Below, one piece after another: positions 7,923-15,599 of a stretch of DNA of 37,629 nucleotides. Numbering within the stretch: position 1 is the stretch's first letter; each line of letters begins with the position of its first letter. The translations under genes were made by a program, and so were the position numbers. The stretch covers positions 1-37,629 of the forward strand of contig PVEQ01000024.1 in assembly GCA_002973575.1 (NCBI GenBank), read 5' to 3'. Source of the stretch: Sediminibacterium magnilacihabitans. Lineage in GTDB: Bacteria > Bacteroidota > Bacteroidia > Chitinophagales > Chitinophagaceae. Under the pieces are notes generated by a model. The model did not search any database. It was given only the letters and a program-made list of their open reading frames with translations, and was not told the DNA's origin.

Positions 7923-8096
7923 ATGAAACTTATAAAAGAACCTCTTGATGTAGATTTTGTAGTCGATCCAAGACCACTGACAAAAGATGAAGAAAAAGCC
8001 ATCAGCGACTTCATTCGTGCCGACAAAGAAAAACGGAAGCTGAAAGAACTTAGAAAAAAAGCAACCACAAAACGAAAAGAAAAACACCTTGCTTGA
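7923..8096 (+). CDS. Small charged protein linked to the GNAT-like gene
   Basis: ATG 7923 opens a 57-residue frame starting MKLIKEPLDVDFVVDPRPLT, then KDEEKAISDFIRADKEKRK and a very lysine-rich tail. Small proteins of this kind (KEP.DVDF.VDPR.LT..E...ISDFI) recur in Bacteroidota mobile regions, to my knowledge as hypothetical proteins. The spacing of 10 nt to the GNAT-like gene suggests a two-gene unit, possibly toxin and antitoxin or enzyme and partner. The basic tail may bind nucleic acid. Confidence 0.65.
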   Translation: MKLIKEPLDVDFVVDPRPLTKDEEKAISDFIRADKEKRKLKELRKKATTKRKEKHLA

Positions 8097-8130
8097 AAAA
8101 GCAAGAACAGCAACACAATTTATTGGAGCA

Positions 8131-8499
8131 ATGAAAGCAACAAAACCCGGTCAATATATTCATTCTACTTTCACAACTATAGAAACATTGGCGGATGGGG
8201 AGGTATTTATAATGCTATCTTTCGACAATTATTCAAGGTTTTGCTTCCAACCTGCCTTATGCAAAGAACTTACTGAAAGAGAAATGGAAAATCATATAAC
8301 CGGGTTGGTATCTGATATTAAAAAACAGCATCCTGGTGTAAAGCCACACATTTACTTTTCTTACGGTAAAAAGTTTATTGAAAGCCTAAATGAAAAAATG
8401 AAAGATCGCTGTACACTTGAGTTTAATCCGATCATTGCTGATGAAATTGCCCTTCCAGAGGCACGTTTATTTCTGGAAAGTATTTCAAAGAGAAAATAA
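8131..8499 (+). CDS. Hypothetical protein, unrecognised
   Basis: From ATG 8131 the product has 122 residues (start MKATKPGQYIHSTFTTIETL). An in-frame TTG at 8089 would give 136 residues and overlap the preceding gene by 8 nt; I prefer the ATG, 34 nt after that gene. The stretch TLADGEVFIMLSFDNYSRF faintly recalls the first strand pair of integrase-core folds, but the acidic triad is not convincing. A helical C-terminus follows. It may form one transcript with the two genes before it. Confidence 0.45.
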   Translation: MKATKPGQYIHSTFTTIETLADGEVFIMLSFDNYSRFCFQPALCKELTEREMENHITGLVSDIKKQHPGVKPHIYFSYGKKFIESLNEKMKDRCTLEFNPIIADEIALPEARLFLESISKRK

Positions 8500-8522
8500 T
8501 ATCGTGTCAACGATTATTTTCC

Positions 8523-8726
8523 TCATTCAATAAAGCGTTTGCAGTTCCTTTTCCACCACCCTTTTTTTACATCGGCAACAAGTTTGTCGACCTGATCCTG
8601 GGTAGCCTTGGAATTGGCAGTCGCTTCTTTATATATCAGATAGTCCACTAAGCGTTGCAACCCTGTCGCGTCTACCGAAGCTGGGAGGCGAATAATGACT
8701 TCTCTGGATGTTCTTTCAATCAGCAT
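8523..8726 (-). CDS. Orphan antitoxin-like protein
   Basis: The 67-residue product has a short beta-hairpin start (VIIRLPASVDATGLQRLVDYL), a KEATANSKATQ linker and the ending VDKLVADVKKGWWKRNCKRF. This layout, especially LxxLVDYLxYKE...S.AxQ..VD.L...VK.GWW..N..R, is common in Bacteroidota antitoxins that precede PIN-domain toxins. Here the following 24 nt lead straight into the end of a convergent gene, so no toxin partner remains. It may be an evolutionary remnant or act on a toxin elsewhere. It is convergent with the gene ending at 8499. Confidence 0.6.
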   Translation of the reverse strand: MLIERTSREVIIRLPASVDATGLQRLVDYLIYKEATANSKATQDQVDKLVADVKKGWWKRNCKRFIE

Positions 8727-8950
8727 AAACCGAAATTAGGAATGAAGTTACAGATTTGAGAGGGGTAAAATAAAGGCACAAACCTCCAATATTGCATTCT
8801 CCTTATGTTACTTACTTCTAAAGTTGGGCTACGAATTACTTGAAGGACTGCACAACACATTGATTTCTAATTTATATTGTTATATCAAAAGGATGCTGAC
8901 ACCAATTTTACTCACCACTTTCTGCCAACCCTTAGGGCTAAGCAGAAATA

Positions 8951-8967
8951 TTTTATCTTTGATAAAA
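8951..8967 (+). promoter_or_regulatory. vapBC promoter -7 box inside an inverted repeat
   Basis: TATCTTTG (8954-8961) is a perfect TAnnTTTG box. It sits inside the inverted repeat TTTTATC-TTT-GATAAAA (8951-8967), about 45 nt before the antitoxin ATG. Toxin-antitoxin complexes commonly repress through such sites. The -33 box is not clear. Confidence 0.55.
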
Positions 8968-9010
8968 GGACTAATAAAGAGCTGAAGGGATAATCAATTA
9001 ATTTTTTACG

Positions 9011-9235
9011 ATGGAAACTTATTTAATAGAGTTGACCAATATCAGCGCCTACAGGCTATTGCAAGATTTGGAAGATTTGAAGATAATAAAAGTACTTAAG
9101 AAGGAAAAGGAGCAGGTGGCAAGCAAAAGCAGAACTGCTAGGCTTCGTGGTACACTTATGTTGAACAACAAGCAGTATCAGGATTTTCAACAACACGTTA
9201 AAGATATACGCAACGAATGGCAGGAAAATATTTAA
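9011..9235 (+). CDS. VapB-type antitoxin
   Basis: This 74-residue protein begins METYLIELTNISAYRLLQDL and has a helical lysine-rich middle. Its C-terminal part (LMLNNKQYQDFQQHVKDIRNEWQENI) could wrap the toxin. Small proteins of this form precede PIN-domain toxins in Bacteroidota. It overlaps the toxin start by 19 nt, so translation is coupled. It neutralises the PIN ribonuclease and probably binds its own promoter at 8951-8967. The family assignment comes mainly from position and general pattern. Confidence 0.7.
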   Translation: METYLIELTNISAYRLLQDLEDLKIIKVLKKEKEQVASKSRTARLRGTLMLNNKQYQDFQQHVKDIRNEWQENI

Positions 9236-9594
9236 TGGACACCAATGCTGTAATTGATTATTTGAGCAACAAACTACCTGCCAATGCTTCGGATCTGTTA
9301 GACTTGGGAGAACTGGAAATCTCTGTAATCACGAGGATTGAATTGTTGGCTTGGCGCAATGCAGATAAGCAGCAGTTGGCTGTATTGGAAGAGTTTATTA
9401 GCAATGTAACCGTATGGAATCTTGACGAACCAATAATTCTAAAAGGAATAGAAGTAAGGAAAGTCAATAAGCTTAAACTGCCCGACGCAATTATTGCTGC
9501 TACCGCACTTGTTCATAATCTTGACCTAGTAACAAGGAACATTGATGATTTTAAAAACATTGATGATATTAGGTTGGTTAATCCTTGGAAATGA
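9217..9594 (+). CDS. VapC-type PIN-domain toxin (ribonuclease)
   Basis: The 125-residue PIN domain carries the expected acidic residues: Asp8 in LMDTNAVID, Glu42 in TRIELLAW, Asp90 in LKLPDAIIAATAL and Asp110 or Asp111 in TRNIDDF. PIN toxins cleave tRNA or rRNA using Mg2+ bound by this cluster. It overlaps the antitoxin gene. It lies between the degenerate RadC region and the tRNA-Asn fragment, so it was probably carried by the integrated element, where such pairs stabilise inheritance. All catalytic residues are present and it looks intact. Confidence 0.9.
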   Translation: MAGKYLMDTNAVIDYLSNKLPANASDLLDLGELEISVITRIELLAWRNADKQQLAVLEEFISNVTVWNLDEPIILKGIEVRKVNKLKLPDAIIAATALVHNLDLVTRNIDDFKNIDDIRLVNPWK

Positions 9595-9693
9595 GTTATA
9601 TGCCACAAGCTTATAATAAACACTATTACAATAAATCCGGTAACCAAATCGGTACCTAATTCCTCATTGGAGATTCCAGTAAAACTATTTCGC

Positions 9694-9763
9694 TCTTAAA
9701 ATATTGATTATCAGCATCTGACTGTTAATCAGAGGGTCGCTGGTTCAAGTCCAGCTTTGGGAG
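9694..9763 (+). tRNA. tRNA-Asn (GUU) 3' fragment, attachment-site remnant
   Basis: The block from AGCATCTGACTGTTAATC (9713 on) to TTTGGGAG (9763) forms an anticodon arm (TCTGA/TCAGA, loop CTGTTAA, anticodon GUU) and a T arm (GCTGG/CCAGC, loop TTCAAGT). It also supplies the 3' acceptor strand. The 5' part (9694-9712) pairs with the acceptor only through G-U pairs and lacks the conserved D arm (no GCTC...GGTT...GAGC). It is therefore a 3' tRNA fragment left at the end of an integrated element, not a working tRNA. The normal gene should lie at the other element end, outside the window. Confidence 0.75.
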
Positions 9764-9774
9764 CCCAATACTAG

Positions 9775-9808
9775 AAAAGGTTTTAGCGAAAATGCTAAGA
9801 CCTTTTTT
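9775..9808 (+). terminator. Intrinsic terminator after the tRNA-Asn fragment
   Basis: Arms AAAAGGTTTTAGC (9775-9787) and GCTAAGACCTTTT (9794-9806) pair over 13 bp with one G-U, followed by T. This is probably the original terminator of the tRNA-Asn gene, carried along with its 3' end. Confidence 0.75.
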
Positions 9809-9938
9809 CATTAAAAGACATTGGAAACAAAATGCAAATATTATTCCATGCTAAACGTTTTTTTCAGTTTCAGGGCCATCTGATTGATTTAGAGTTGACC
9901 CGGTATTGATACATTTTAAATATACATTAAAATACAAA

Positions 9939-10004
9939 TAAACCACGATAAACCACATTAAAAGTGGGTTGGTGTGGGAATACTGTGGGTTTGATGTGGG
10001 TTTG
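9939..10004. repeat. Arm-type repeats next to integrase start
   Basis: TAAACCAC occurs at 9939-9946 and 9949-9956. The inverse motif occurs as GTGGGTT at 9964 and as TGTGGGTTTG at 9984-9993 and 9995-10004. Spacing is 10-11 bp, one helical turn. Repeats like this between an attachment core and an integrase gene are typical arm-binding sites. The core here would be the tRNA fragment at 9713-9763. Confidence 0.6.
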
Positions 10005-10035
10005 CCCAGAACCAAGTGCGTTCCAATTACCTGTC

Positions 10036-10068
10036 ATGAAAGAAAATAACATATCAATACTCGTATAA
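10036..10068 (+). pseudogene. Second integrase remnant (first 10 codons)
   Basis: ATG 10036 reads MKENNISILV and stops. It matches the start of the integrase fragment at 151 (MSKNNISILV), including the DNA AACATATCAATAC. Everything after codon 10 is gone, and a chromosomal gene end (10087) follows within 20 nt. It marks the inner edge of a deleted second element. Confidence 0.7.
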
Positions 10069-10158
10069 ATGATAGCTCTGTTTTCTCTAAAAGCTTCCCT
10101 TGTCTATCTTGGCCGCGATATTGTTTACAGCTTGTTCCATAGCATCATATTCGATCTT

Positions 10159-11022
10159 TTAGGCTTCTCCGTTATTCCATTCAAAATGCCCGAATGAAGA
10201 TTTGAAAGAAACCAAAGCCTCTTTGCTGTACCCGCGAATTGCATCTTTGTTTTTAAACAAGACGATAGGCTTCTCCTCGGCATCATATATCCGGAAATCC
10301 AGCTTAACTATTGCATGAGGTGGTTCTTTGTGAAACATATTGCTAAACCCACCTAGCGTTTTCCCATCCGCTGTTTCAGATGAAAAATAAACTGAAACAT
10401 GAATGATCATAAAAGCATCTGCATTCATATCTTTTGCCATCCTGGCATATACTTTCAATGCTTCATCGCTGTAATAGTCTGCAATGACAGCGCCTGGTTT
10501 TTCTTGTCCGTTCTTATCAATTGCAGGCGCTAAAGCTACGCTGGTGTTACTGCTTGAGATAGCATTAGAATTACCCGTGACAAGCCCGCTCCCTCTACCT
10601 CCCATCTTCATATTGACCATCTGCTGTAATTTCTGTAATTGCTCCATCTGGTTATTCAACTGGTTGATCTGTTCTTGCGTAGGCGCCGGCTTACCCTGTA
10701 TCTCAGACAAGGCTGTTACCATTTTTGTCATGCTGGAGTACACCGGTTGTGACTCACTGAAGGGAATCAATTTAATATTAGCAGCATTCATCTTTTCAAC
10801 TACTTTCTTTTCCAGGAAATCGTAAAAAGGCTGTTGATCGAATCCATATTTCTTAACATCAATTTTCGTTGAATTGAAAATGGTAATATCAGGAACTCCC
10901 CAACAATAGGCAAATGCCAATGATTTGATACCGGAGAGCTTCTCTTTGTCTAACTGTTGCCCCCAGGTCTTGCCAGTGACAACAAGCAGTAAGATGACAG
11001 CAGAAAATATTTTTATCTTCAT
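10159..11022 (-). CDS. Secreted hypothetical protein, probably truncated
   Basis: I start at ATG 11022 (MKIKIFSAVILLLVVTGKTW) because it opens a clean signal peptide; the upstream ATG 11061 would prepend 13 residues and lie almost on the operator. The product has about 287 residues, with a Gln/Met-rich coiled stretch (NQLNNQMEQLQKLQQMVNM). I do not recognise the family. The TAA at 10159 is followed in the same frame by 23 sense codons (KIEYDAMEQAVNNIAAKIDK, then GSF) to a TAG at 10087-10089. This looks like a native C-terminal helix cut off by a stop mutation. The gene has its own candidate operator at 11072-11091 and belongs to the presumed two-component regulon. Confidence 0.7.
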   Translation of the reverse strand: MKIKIFSAVILLLVVTGKTWGQQLDKEKLSGIKSLAFAYCWGVPDITIFNSTKIDVKKYGFDQQPFYDFLEKKVVEKMNAANIKLIPFSESQPVYSSMTKMVTALSEIQGKPAPTQEQINQLNNQMEQLQKLQQMVNMKMGGRGSGLVTGNSNAISSSNTSVALAPAIDKNGQEKPGAVIADYYSDEALKVYARMAKDMNADAFMIIHVSVYFSSETADGKTLGGFSNMFHKEPPHAIVKLDFRIYDAEEKPIVLFKNKDAIRGYSKEALVSFKSSFGHFEWNNGEA

Positions 11023-11071
11023 AATTGAAAAGTTTTGATGATAAAAGTAGGAGGCAACCATATCGCCTTAC

Positions 11072-11091
11072 AATACCAACTGGTTTGTATT
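11072..11091. promoter_or_regulatory. Shared palindromic operator, site 1
   Basis: AATACCAACTGGTTTGTATT pairs with itself at 8 of 10 positions. It is 18/20 identical to site 2 (13015-13034) and shares its half-sites with site 3 (15600-15619). It lies 50 nt upstream of ATG 11022. A weak promoter (TTGT, 20 nt, TACTTTTA on the minus strand) lies just downstream of it, the placement expected for an activator site. Confidence 0.65.
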
Positions 11092-11658
11092 TTATAGCTT
11101 TTGCAGGCGTTCACAAATCATATAGCTGCCTATATCAGTAATTATTTTCAGTACCAGAAATACCAGCCCGAAACCAGAAGGCAGGTAGGTAATACAAAAA
11201 ATTATGACGCCTATTGGAACGACCCGCAGGTATGGAAGAAAAAACAATTTTCCTATGTCTATTCCTTTATTGAATGAATGAATGATCAGCCTTGAATTAT
11301 CGGCTATCATTGAAGCTACCAGTAGCCAAAAAGCTACCTGAAACATTTTCCAATCACCTCCCCGCCTGCTTATTGCGTCATTTGCAAGGAAAACATAGAG
11401 CATAAAATTGAAAAAACTAAAATGAAAAAGAAAAAACAAAGCCTGTTTTATCCTGAATAGAAGCGAATGATTACTGTTTGGGGAAGGTTTGCAAAAGACA
11501 ATGGATAATGCATTGAATAACCCCAGCAATATACTCTGTACCAGGTAAAGGAAAATAACGGCATCAATAGTACCCTGGCGTTCTATATACCGAATAAAGA
11601 TGTACAAATTCCCAGCCAGGAGTAGCCAAAATGACGGATTTTCGAATATTTTTTTCAT
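11092..11658 (-). CDS. Integral membrane protein, DUF6498-like
   Basis: The 188-residue product has about five or six hydrophobic segments, near residues 9-25, 34-56, 72-92, 106-120, 140-160 and 160-178. It also has a basic inner loop (AISRRGGDWK). The general form resembles DUF6498 membrane proteins, which I assign only tentatively. Its start overlaps the stop of the PDZ gene by 4 nt, so the two are co-translated. The operator at 11072 begins immediately after its stop codon. The role is unknown; co-regulation with the PDZ protein suggests an envelope process. Confidence 0.65.
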   Translation of the reverse strand: MKKIFENPSFWLLLAGNLYIFIRYIERQGTIDAVIFLYLVQSILLGLFNALSIVFCKPSPNSNHSLLFRIKQALFFLFHFSFFNFMLYVFLANDAISRRGGDWKMFQVAFWLLVASMIADNSRLIIHSFNKGIDIGKLFFLPYLRVVPIGVIIFCITYLPSGFGLVFLVLKIITDIGSYMICERLQKL

Positions 11659-12929
11659 TCTATTTCAATTCTAACGGTATAATTGTTGTCTTTGGAAACC
11701 TGTAAAGAAAGTGTAATAAAATGCTCTTTATACGGCGTTATGTGCCCAAGATCTGGAGCGAATACTATGCTTCTTTTATCAAATATGTGGTCAAACTCAC
11801 CCACCTTCTCATAATAAACAAATTGGCTACTTAATGAATTCTGAATGTCTCTGTAAAGTTCATTGAATATAGAATCGGCTTTCTGCTGGCTTAGCCACCT
11901 GTATTCCGCTGTGAAATAATATTTCGGCACTTTATGACTAAATTGTAGATCATCCATTGTAAACACCATACATTTTGCTTCTTTAAAACAATATTTCGAA
12001 TAATAAGAAGTAGCGCCATCGTACAAAGGGGCCCCAGCCAGGTTCTCATCTACTTTATTGGTATAAAAACCATTAAACAGGTATTGAATCTTATTCCTGA
12101 ATTCCCTTGAAGTTTGTGTTGTATCGGGGTTCACAAATACACAGGAAGGTTTAATTCCTCCTTCAACAACTAATGCGACTTCATAATGACTTCTATCTTC
12201 GGTTCTATAAGCAGATAAATACGTTCGGCATGCCCGGTAACCTTTGAATGTTTTTTTGCTGAAACTAATTTGATGAAAAAAAGAAGTATCAGCAGCCTGA
12301 TATTCTTGTGAGTAGGCCTGGAGACCAAAATAAAAATTGAGTTGTTGTTCATACCTGGCGAATACGCTCATCGCTTCTTGAGGAGAATCGCCTGAATAGC
12401 AATAGGAAACCACATCATGTTGCTTTAACAGCATATGTTTTCGTAATGTGGTTTGATGCGTTGGCGTCAATTGAATTTTCGACTCATAAATAAATGCTTT
12501 TTCAGTGGCAGCGCCTTTGAAATCTCCGAAGCTGCTATCGGCCTGTAACAGCAACCTGTTAAGACCAGAAAATAGCAAGGTATCTATATTCACAAACGCT
12601 TTGGTAAGTACATGAGCATACTCCTGGTTATTTCTGGAAGTTTTGATTTCGATGGTTTCCGGCTTCATCATTTCTTTCACTTCATCCAGGGATTTGTTGC
12701 TAATGGCAATACCGCTGATGGCGGTTATTTTATCACCCGCCATTATTCCTGCCTGGTATGCCGGAGATCCCGGATAGATACTGTTCACCACATAATAAGC
12801 AGAAAAAGGGTCGTCTTGTGGGCTTTCCTGGCCGTTCTTATAATGATAAGTAAGGCCAAAACCATGCATTTGCGCCATCATTGCTAAGTGAAATAACAGG
12901 AAAGAAAAAGTGAATATTGTTTTTTTCAT
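11655..12929 (-). CDS. Exported PDZ-domain protein
   Basis: The 424-residue protein has a signal peptide (about 1-19, ending AMMAQ). A PDZ domain follows at about 27-110, with the carboxylate-binding region YYVVNSIYPGSPAYQAGI and the GDKITAISG strand. The remaining 300 residues show no protease motif (no Ser-His-Asp or HExxH), so it may be a scaffold or substrate-binding protein. Upstream lies operator site 2, 86-115 nt before ATG 12929. The next gene overlaps it by 4 nt. The domain call is firm; the function is not known. Confidence 0.8.
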   Translation of the reverse strand: MKKTIFTFSFLLFHLAMMAQMHGFGLTYHYKNGQESPQDDPFSAYYVVNSIYPGSPAYQAGIMAGDKITAISGIAISNKSLDEVKEMMKPETIEIKTSRNNQEYAHVLTKAFVNIDTLLFSGLNRLLLQADSSFGDFKGAATEKAFIYESKIQLTPTHQTTLRKHMLLKQHDVVSYCYSGDSPQEAMSVFARYEQQLNFYFGLQAYSQEYQAADTSFFHQISFSKKTFKGYRACRTYLSAYRTEDRSHYEVALVVEGGIKPSCVFVNPDTTQTSREFRNKIQYLFNGFYTNKVDENLAGAPLYDGATSYYSKYCFKEAKCMVFTMDDLQFSHKVPKYYFTAEYRWLSQQKADSIFNELYRDIQNSLSSQFVYYEKVGEFDHIFDKRSIVFAPDLGHITPYKEHFITLSLQVSKDNNYTVRIEIE

Positions 12930-13004
12930 GACTTTTCAGGTAAGTAGTTTTACTGCTAAGTATCATCAGACTATTTACCATAAGTCTAAAATGACAAAAA
13001 ACAA

Positions 13005-13044
13005 AACCATTCAAAATACCAACCAGTTTGTATTTTGAATGGTT
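13005..13044 (-). terminator. Terminator of kinase/regulator operon containing operator site 2
   Basis: AACCATTCAAAATAC...GTATTTTGAATGGTT is a 40-nt near-perfect palindrome, starting 4 nt after the regulator stop. On the minus strand it is followed by TTGTTTTTTG, so it should terminate that operon. Its centre, 13015-13034 (AATACCAACCAGTTTGTATT), is nearly identical to operator site 1. The same DNA may therefore act as terminator for one unit and as operator for the PDZ gene downstream. Confidence 0.7.
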
Positions 13045-13048
13045 ATTA

Positions 13049-13678
13049 TTACAGGTTATGTTGGATAATAAACCTGGTTAATTCCACCGTTTTTTTCAGC
13101 TTTAGCTTCTGCATAATGTTTTTCCGGTGTGTTTCTACCGTGTAAATACTCAAATGAAGCCGGTCGGCAATTTGCTGGTTGGTTAAATCTTGCTTAATCA
13201 ATTGTAATAGCTCCATTTCTCTCCTGGTGAGATTAAATTGTTGCAGGAAAGGGTCTATTTCCGAGAATCGGGTTGGTTCAACAATCTTCTTCGCAGGAAA
13301 ACAAAGCTGTCCCTGATTTACCTGCCGAATGGCCTGCATTAGTTCTTCTTTGTTGGCATTTTTCAACAGATACCCATGAGCTCCGAAGGTTTTCGCTTTT
13401 TCTACCAGGTGTTCTTCATTATAGGTAGATAGCATAACGAGCTTAATAGATGGATACTGCCGTTTCAATATCCTGGCAGCTTCAATACCGTTCATTCCTG
13501 GCATATTGATATCAAGTAATACCACGTCGGGCTTATTTTTATGCAGCAGTTCAAGCAACTCTTTCCCGTCGTTTGCTATGGCCATTACTTCCATATCTCT
13601 TTCCGAAGTAAGCATCGACAACAGGCCTTCTAAAAATAAATTATGGTCATCGGCTATAATGAGTTTAGTCTTTTCCAT
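13049..13678 (-). CDS. NarL/FixJ-type response regulator
   Basis: From ATG 13678 the protein has 209 residues; an upstream ATG at 13750 lies inside the kinase gene and is less likely. The receiver domain (1-120) shows Asp10 and Asp11, the phosphoacceptor Asp56 (DVVLLDINMPG), Ser84 and Lys106. A LuxR-type helix-turn-helix (about 145-205) follows, with LTRREMELLQLI and the recognition segment IADRLHLSIYTVETHRKNIM. It overlaps the kinase gene by 14 nt. It is the obvious candidate to bind the shared palindrome found before all three transcription units here, including its own operon. Confidence 0.95.
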   Translation of the reverse strand: MEKTKLIIADDHNLFLEGLLSMLTSERDMEVMAIANDGKELLELLHKNKPDVVLLDINMPGMNGIEAARILKRQYPSIKLVMLSTYNEEHLVEKAKTFGAHGYLLKNANKEELMQAIRQVNQGQLCFPAKKIVEPTRFSEIDPFLQQFNLTRREMELLQLIKQDLTNQQIADRLHLSIYTVETHRKNIMQKLKLKKTVELTRFIIQHNL

Positions 13679-15563
13679 TATTGATCTTATAAGGTAATTG
13701 AATAATAATGGTAGTTCCGTACTCGTTGCTGTCAAATATAATTTTTCCATCCAGGTAATTGATCCTGGATTGTATATTCTTCAGACCTATCCCTTTTTTA
13801 TTGGGTTCAGCGGGTATTCCTTTACCATTATCCTCCACTATCACTTCCAGGTATGTATCACAATAGATCATCTGAACCGTAGCCTCTGTAGCACAAGAAT
13901 GTTTCACTACATTGTTCGTCAGTTCCATGATGATGCGGTATATCATCAATTCATCTTCCTTGGTGAATTTACCAGATTCACCATTTACATGGAATTGAAA
14001 AACAATCCCATGTTCGTTGTTCAGTTGCCTGTAATAACTATCCAACAAGATATCCAGCGGTGTGGCGCTGAAATCGGGAGGCATCAGGTTATGCGAAATA
14101 CTGCGTATATCACCAGAGGCTTTATCCAACAGCTTTATCACCTTATTCAATCTTTCCGTATCAACCGTTGCTTTTTGAAGGTTTATTTTGATGGCAGCGA
14201 TATCTCCTCCCAACTCGTCATGCAGATCTTCTGCGATACGCTTTCTTTCCATCTCCTGGGCAGAAATGATATGTCCTGCCGTGGCGATCTTTTGCCCCTC
14301 CAACTCCAAAGAAAGTTTTTCCTTTTCTTTCTTGAACAGGTTGTACCTATATAAAATACCAAAGGAGATCACCAGTGTTTCAAATGCAACTCCCAATTGT
14401 ATCCGGCTAAGCATATAACCCATTGTAGTGTCAAAGGTTGTAATGACCCCGAATAGATTGAGTATAAATTCAATTGTGGCCAAGAACAATGGAGTAAGGG
14501 CAAACAGGTAAAAATAACCCGGTTTAAATCCTTGCCTCACTCTTTCTATCGCAGAGAAAACAATGAGTACAAATGAAAGGACTGCTGTTACACTGAAAAA
14601 TAACGTATAGGTCTCCTTCAGGATCATCGAATGGAATAATTTATATACAGGTATACAGGAGATAATTAAAAAAATAATCGCGGCCTTGAAAACAATAGTA
14701 CCTTTTAAAAAGCGGGAGTTCTCTTTCTTTTGGTCAAAAAATTTCTGCATTACCTGCAGCATTAAAAGCAGGTTAAGTCCGCAGCTGATAAATTTAGCAA
14801 TATCATTAATGGAAGGAACCGCTGGGTAGAGAAATTGAAAATCCATTCCTTCAAATGCAAGCATCTGCCATAAAGTTGCCAGCACGTAAAGTGCATACCA
14901 TCCGTGAATGGCATCTCTGAGGGAATAAAACAGAAAAACATTAAATAAAAATATCAGCAATAGGATGCCTGTTAAAATGCCCATGACAAAATAGGCGTTG
15001 CTTTGCAGCTGTTGCAATGTTTTTGCATCCATCAACTGGAAGCGCTGTTTGAGGTTTTCCCCTTTTTTATTTATGAATGCATAGAACCGGGCATCTTCGC
15101 CAGGTTGTAGGGACAATGGATAAACAAAGAGATAGAAATAATAAGGTCGTTGATTGAATGCAAAATGATCACCGGTAACTCCTAGCGAGGTAATTCTATT
15201 ATTAGATACCTTATACACTTTCATTTCGTTCACTGTTGCATTCTGGAAAAGCCACATTATCTCCATTGTCGATGATGTTGGGTTTTTCAGGTGCAGACTG
15301 TGCCAATAATATTTATTGGAAAATCCGCTGTTCAGCACATCTTTCTTCAACCGTTCAAATTTCCCGGCATTATTGATCTTAATAACTGAATCTATCGGTA
15401 GTAAAGCCGTATCACAATAATATTCGAGGTATCCTTTAAGATCGTATTGATGCTTGCCTGTCAGGTACAAAGTATCAGAAAAGGGGCGGGCAGCAACAGT
15501 ATAATGAATCGCAGCTGTTAAACAAAACAGCAATATCGTAATATATAGCGCGCGTTGATTCAT
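13665..15563 (-). CDS. 7TMR-DISM sensor histidine kinase
   Basis: The 632-residue kinase has a signal peptide (1-24) and an extracytoplasmic 7TMR-DISMED2-type sensor (about 35-170). Seven hydrophobic segments follow between about 188 and 406, then a coiled coil and a HisKA_3 dimerisation domain with phospho-His448 in RIAEDLHDELGG. The HATPase domain has the N box (MELTNN, to 551), DNGKG (578-582) and GIGL (591-594). All catalytic parts are present. DISM sensors often detect carbohydrates or other small ligands; nothing here names the signal. The kinase precedes and overlaps the response regulator. A perfect -7 box, TATTTTTG, ends only 7 nt before the ATG, so the message may be leaderless. Confidence 0.95.
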   Translation of the reverse strand: MNQRALYITILLFCLTAAIHYTVAARPFSDTLYLTGKHQYDLKGYLEYYCDTALLPIDSVIKINNAGKFERLKKDVLNSGFSNKYYWHSLHLKNPTSSTMEIMWLFQNATVNEMKVYKVSNNRITSLGVTGDHFAFNQRPYYFYLFVYPLSLQPGEDARFYAFINKKGENLKQRFQLMDAKTLQQLQSNAYFVMGILTGILLLIFLFNVFLFYSLRDAIHGWYALYVLATLWQMLAFEGMDFQFLYPAVPSINDIAKFISCGLNLLLMLQVMQKFFDQKKENSRFLKGTIVFKAAIIFLIISCIPVYKLFHSMILKETYTLFFSVTAVLSFVLIVFSAIERVRQGFKPGYFYLFALTPLFLATIEFILNLFGVITTFDTTMGYMLSRIQLGVAFETLVISFGILYRYNLFKKEKEKLSLELEGQKIATAGHIISAQEMERKRIAEDLHDELGGDIAAIKINLQKATVDTERLNKVIKLLDKASGDIRSISHNLMPPDFSATPLDILLDSYYRQLNNEHGIVFQFHVNGESGKFTKEDELMIYRIIMELTNNVVKHSCATEATVQMIYCDTYLEVIVEDNGKGIPAEPNKKGIGLKNIQSRINYLDGKIIFDSNEYGTTIIIQLPYKINNGKD

Positions 15564-15570
15564 GTAATGA

Positions 15571-15578
15571 CAAAAATA
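15571..15578 (-). promoter_or_regulatory. Promoter -7 box of the kinase gene
   Basis: On the minus strand TATTTTTG fits TAnnTTTG. It ends 7 nt before ATG 15563, leaving almost no leader. A TTTG lies 25 nt upstream within operator site 3, which is slightly long for a -33 box. Confidence 0.55.
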
Positions 15579-15599
15579 CCTTTCCGTGGTCAGTTAAGA

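Noticed and set aside
8131..8499. Transposase/integrase core domain
   Set aside because: A short stretch looks similar, but the acidic catalytic residues and the domain length do not fit.
9694..9763. Functional tRNA-Asn gene
   Set aside because: The D arm is absent and the acceptor pairs mainly through G-U, so it cannot fold as a normal tRNA.
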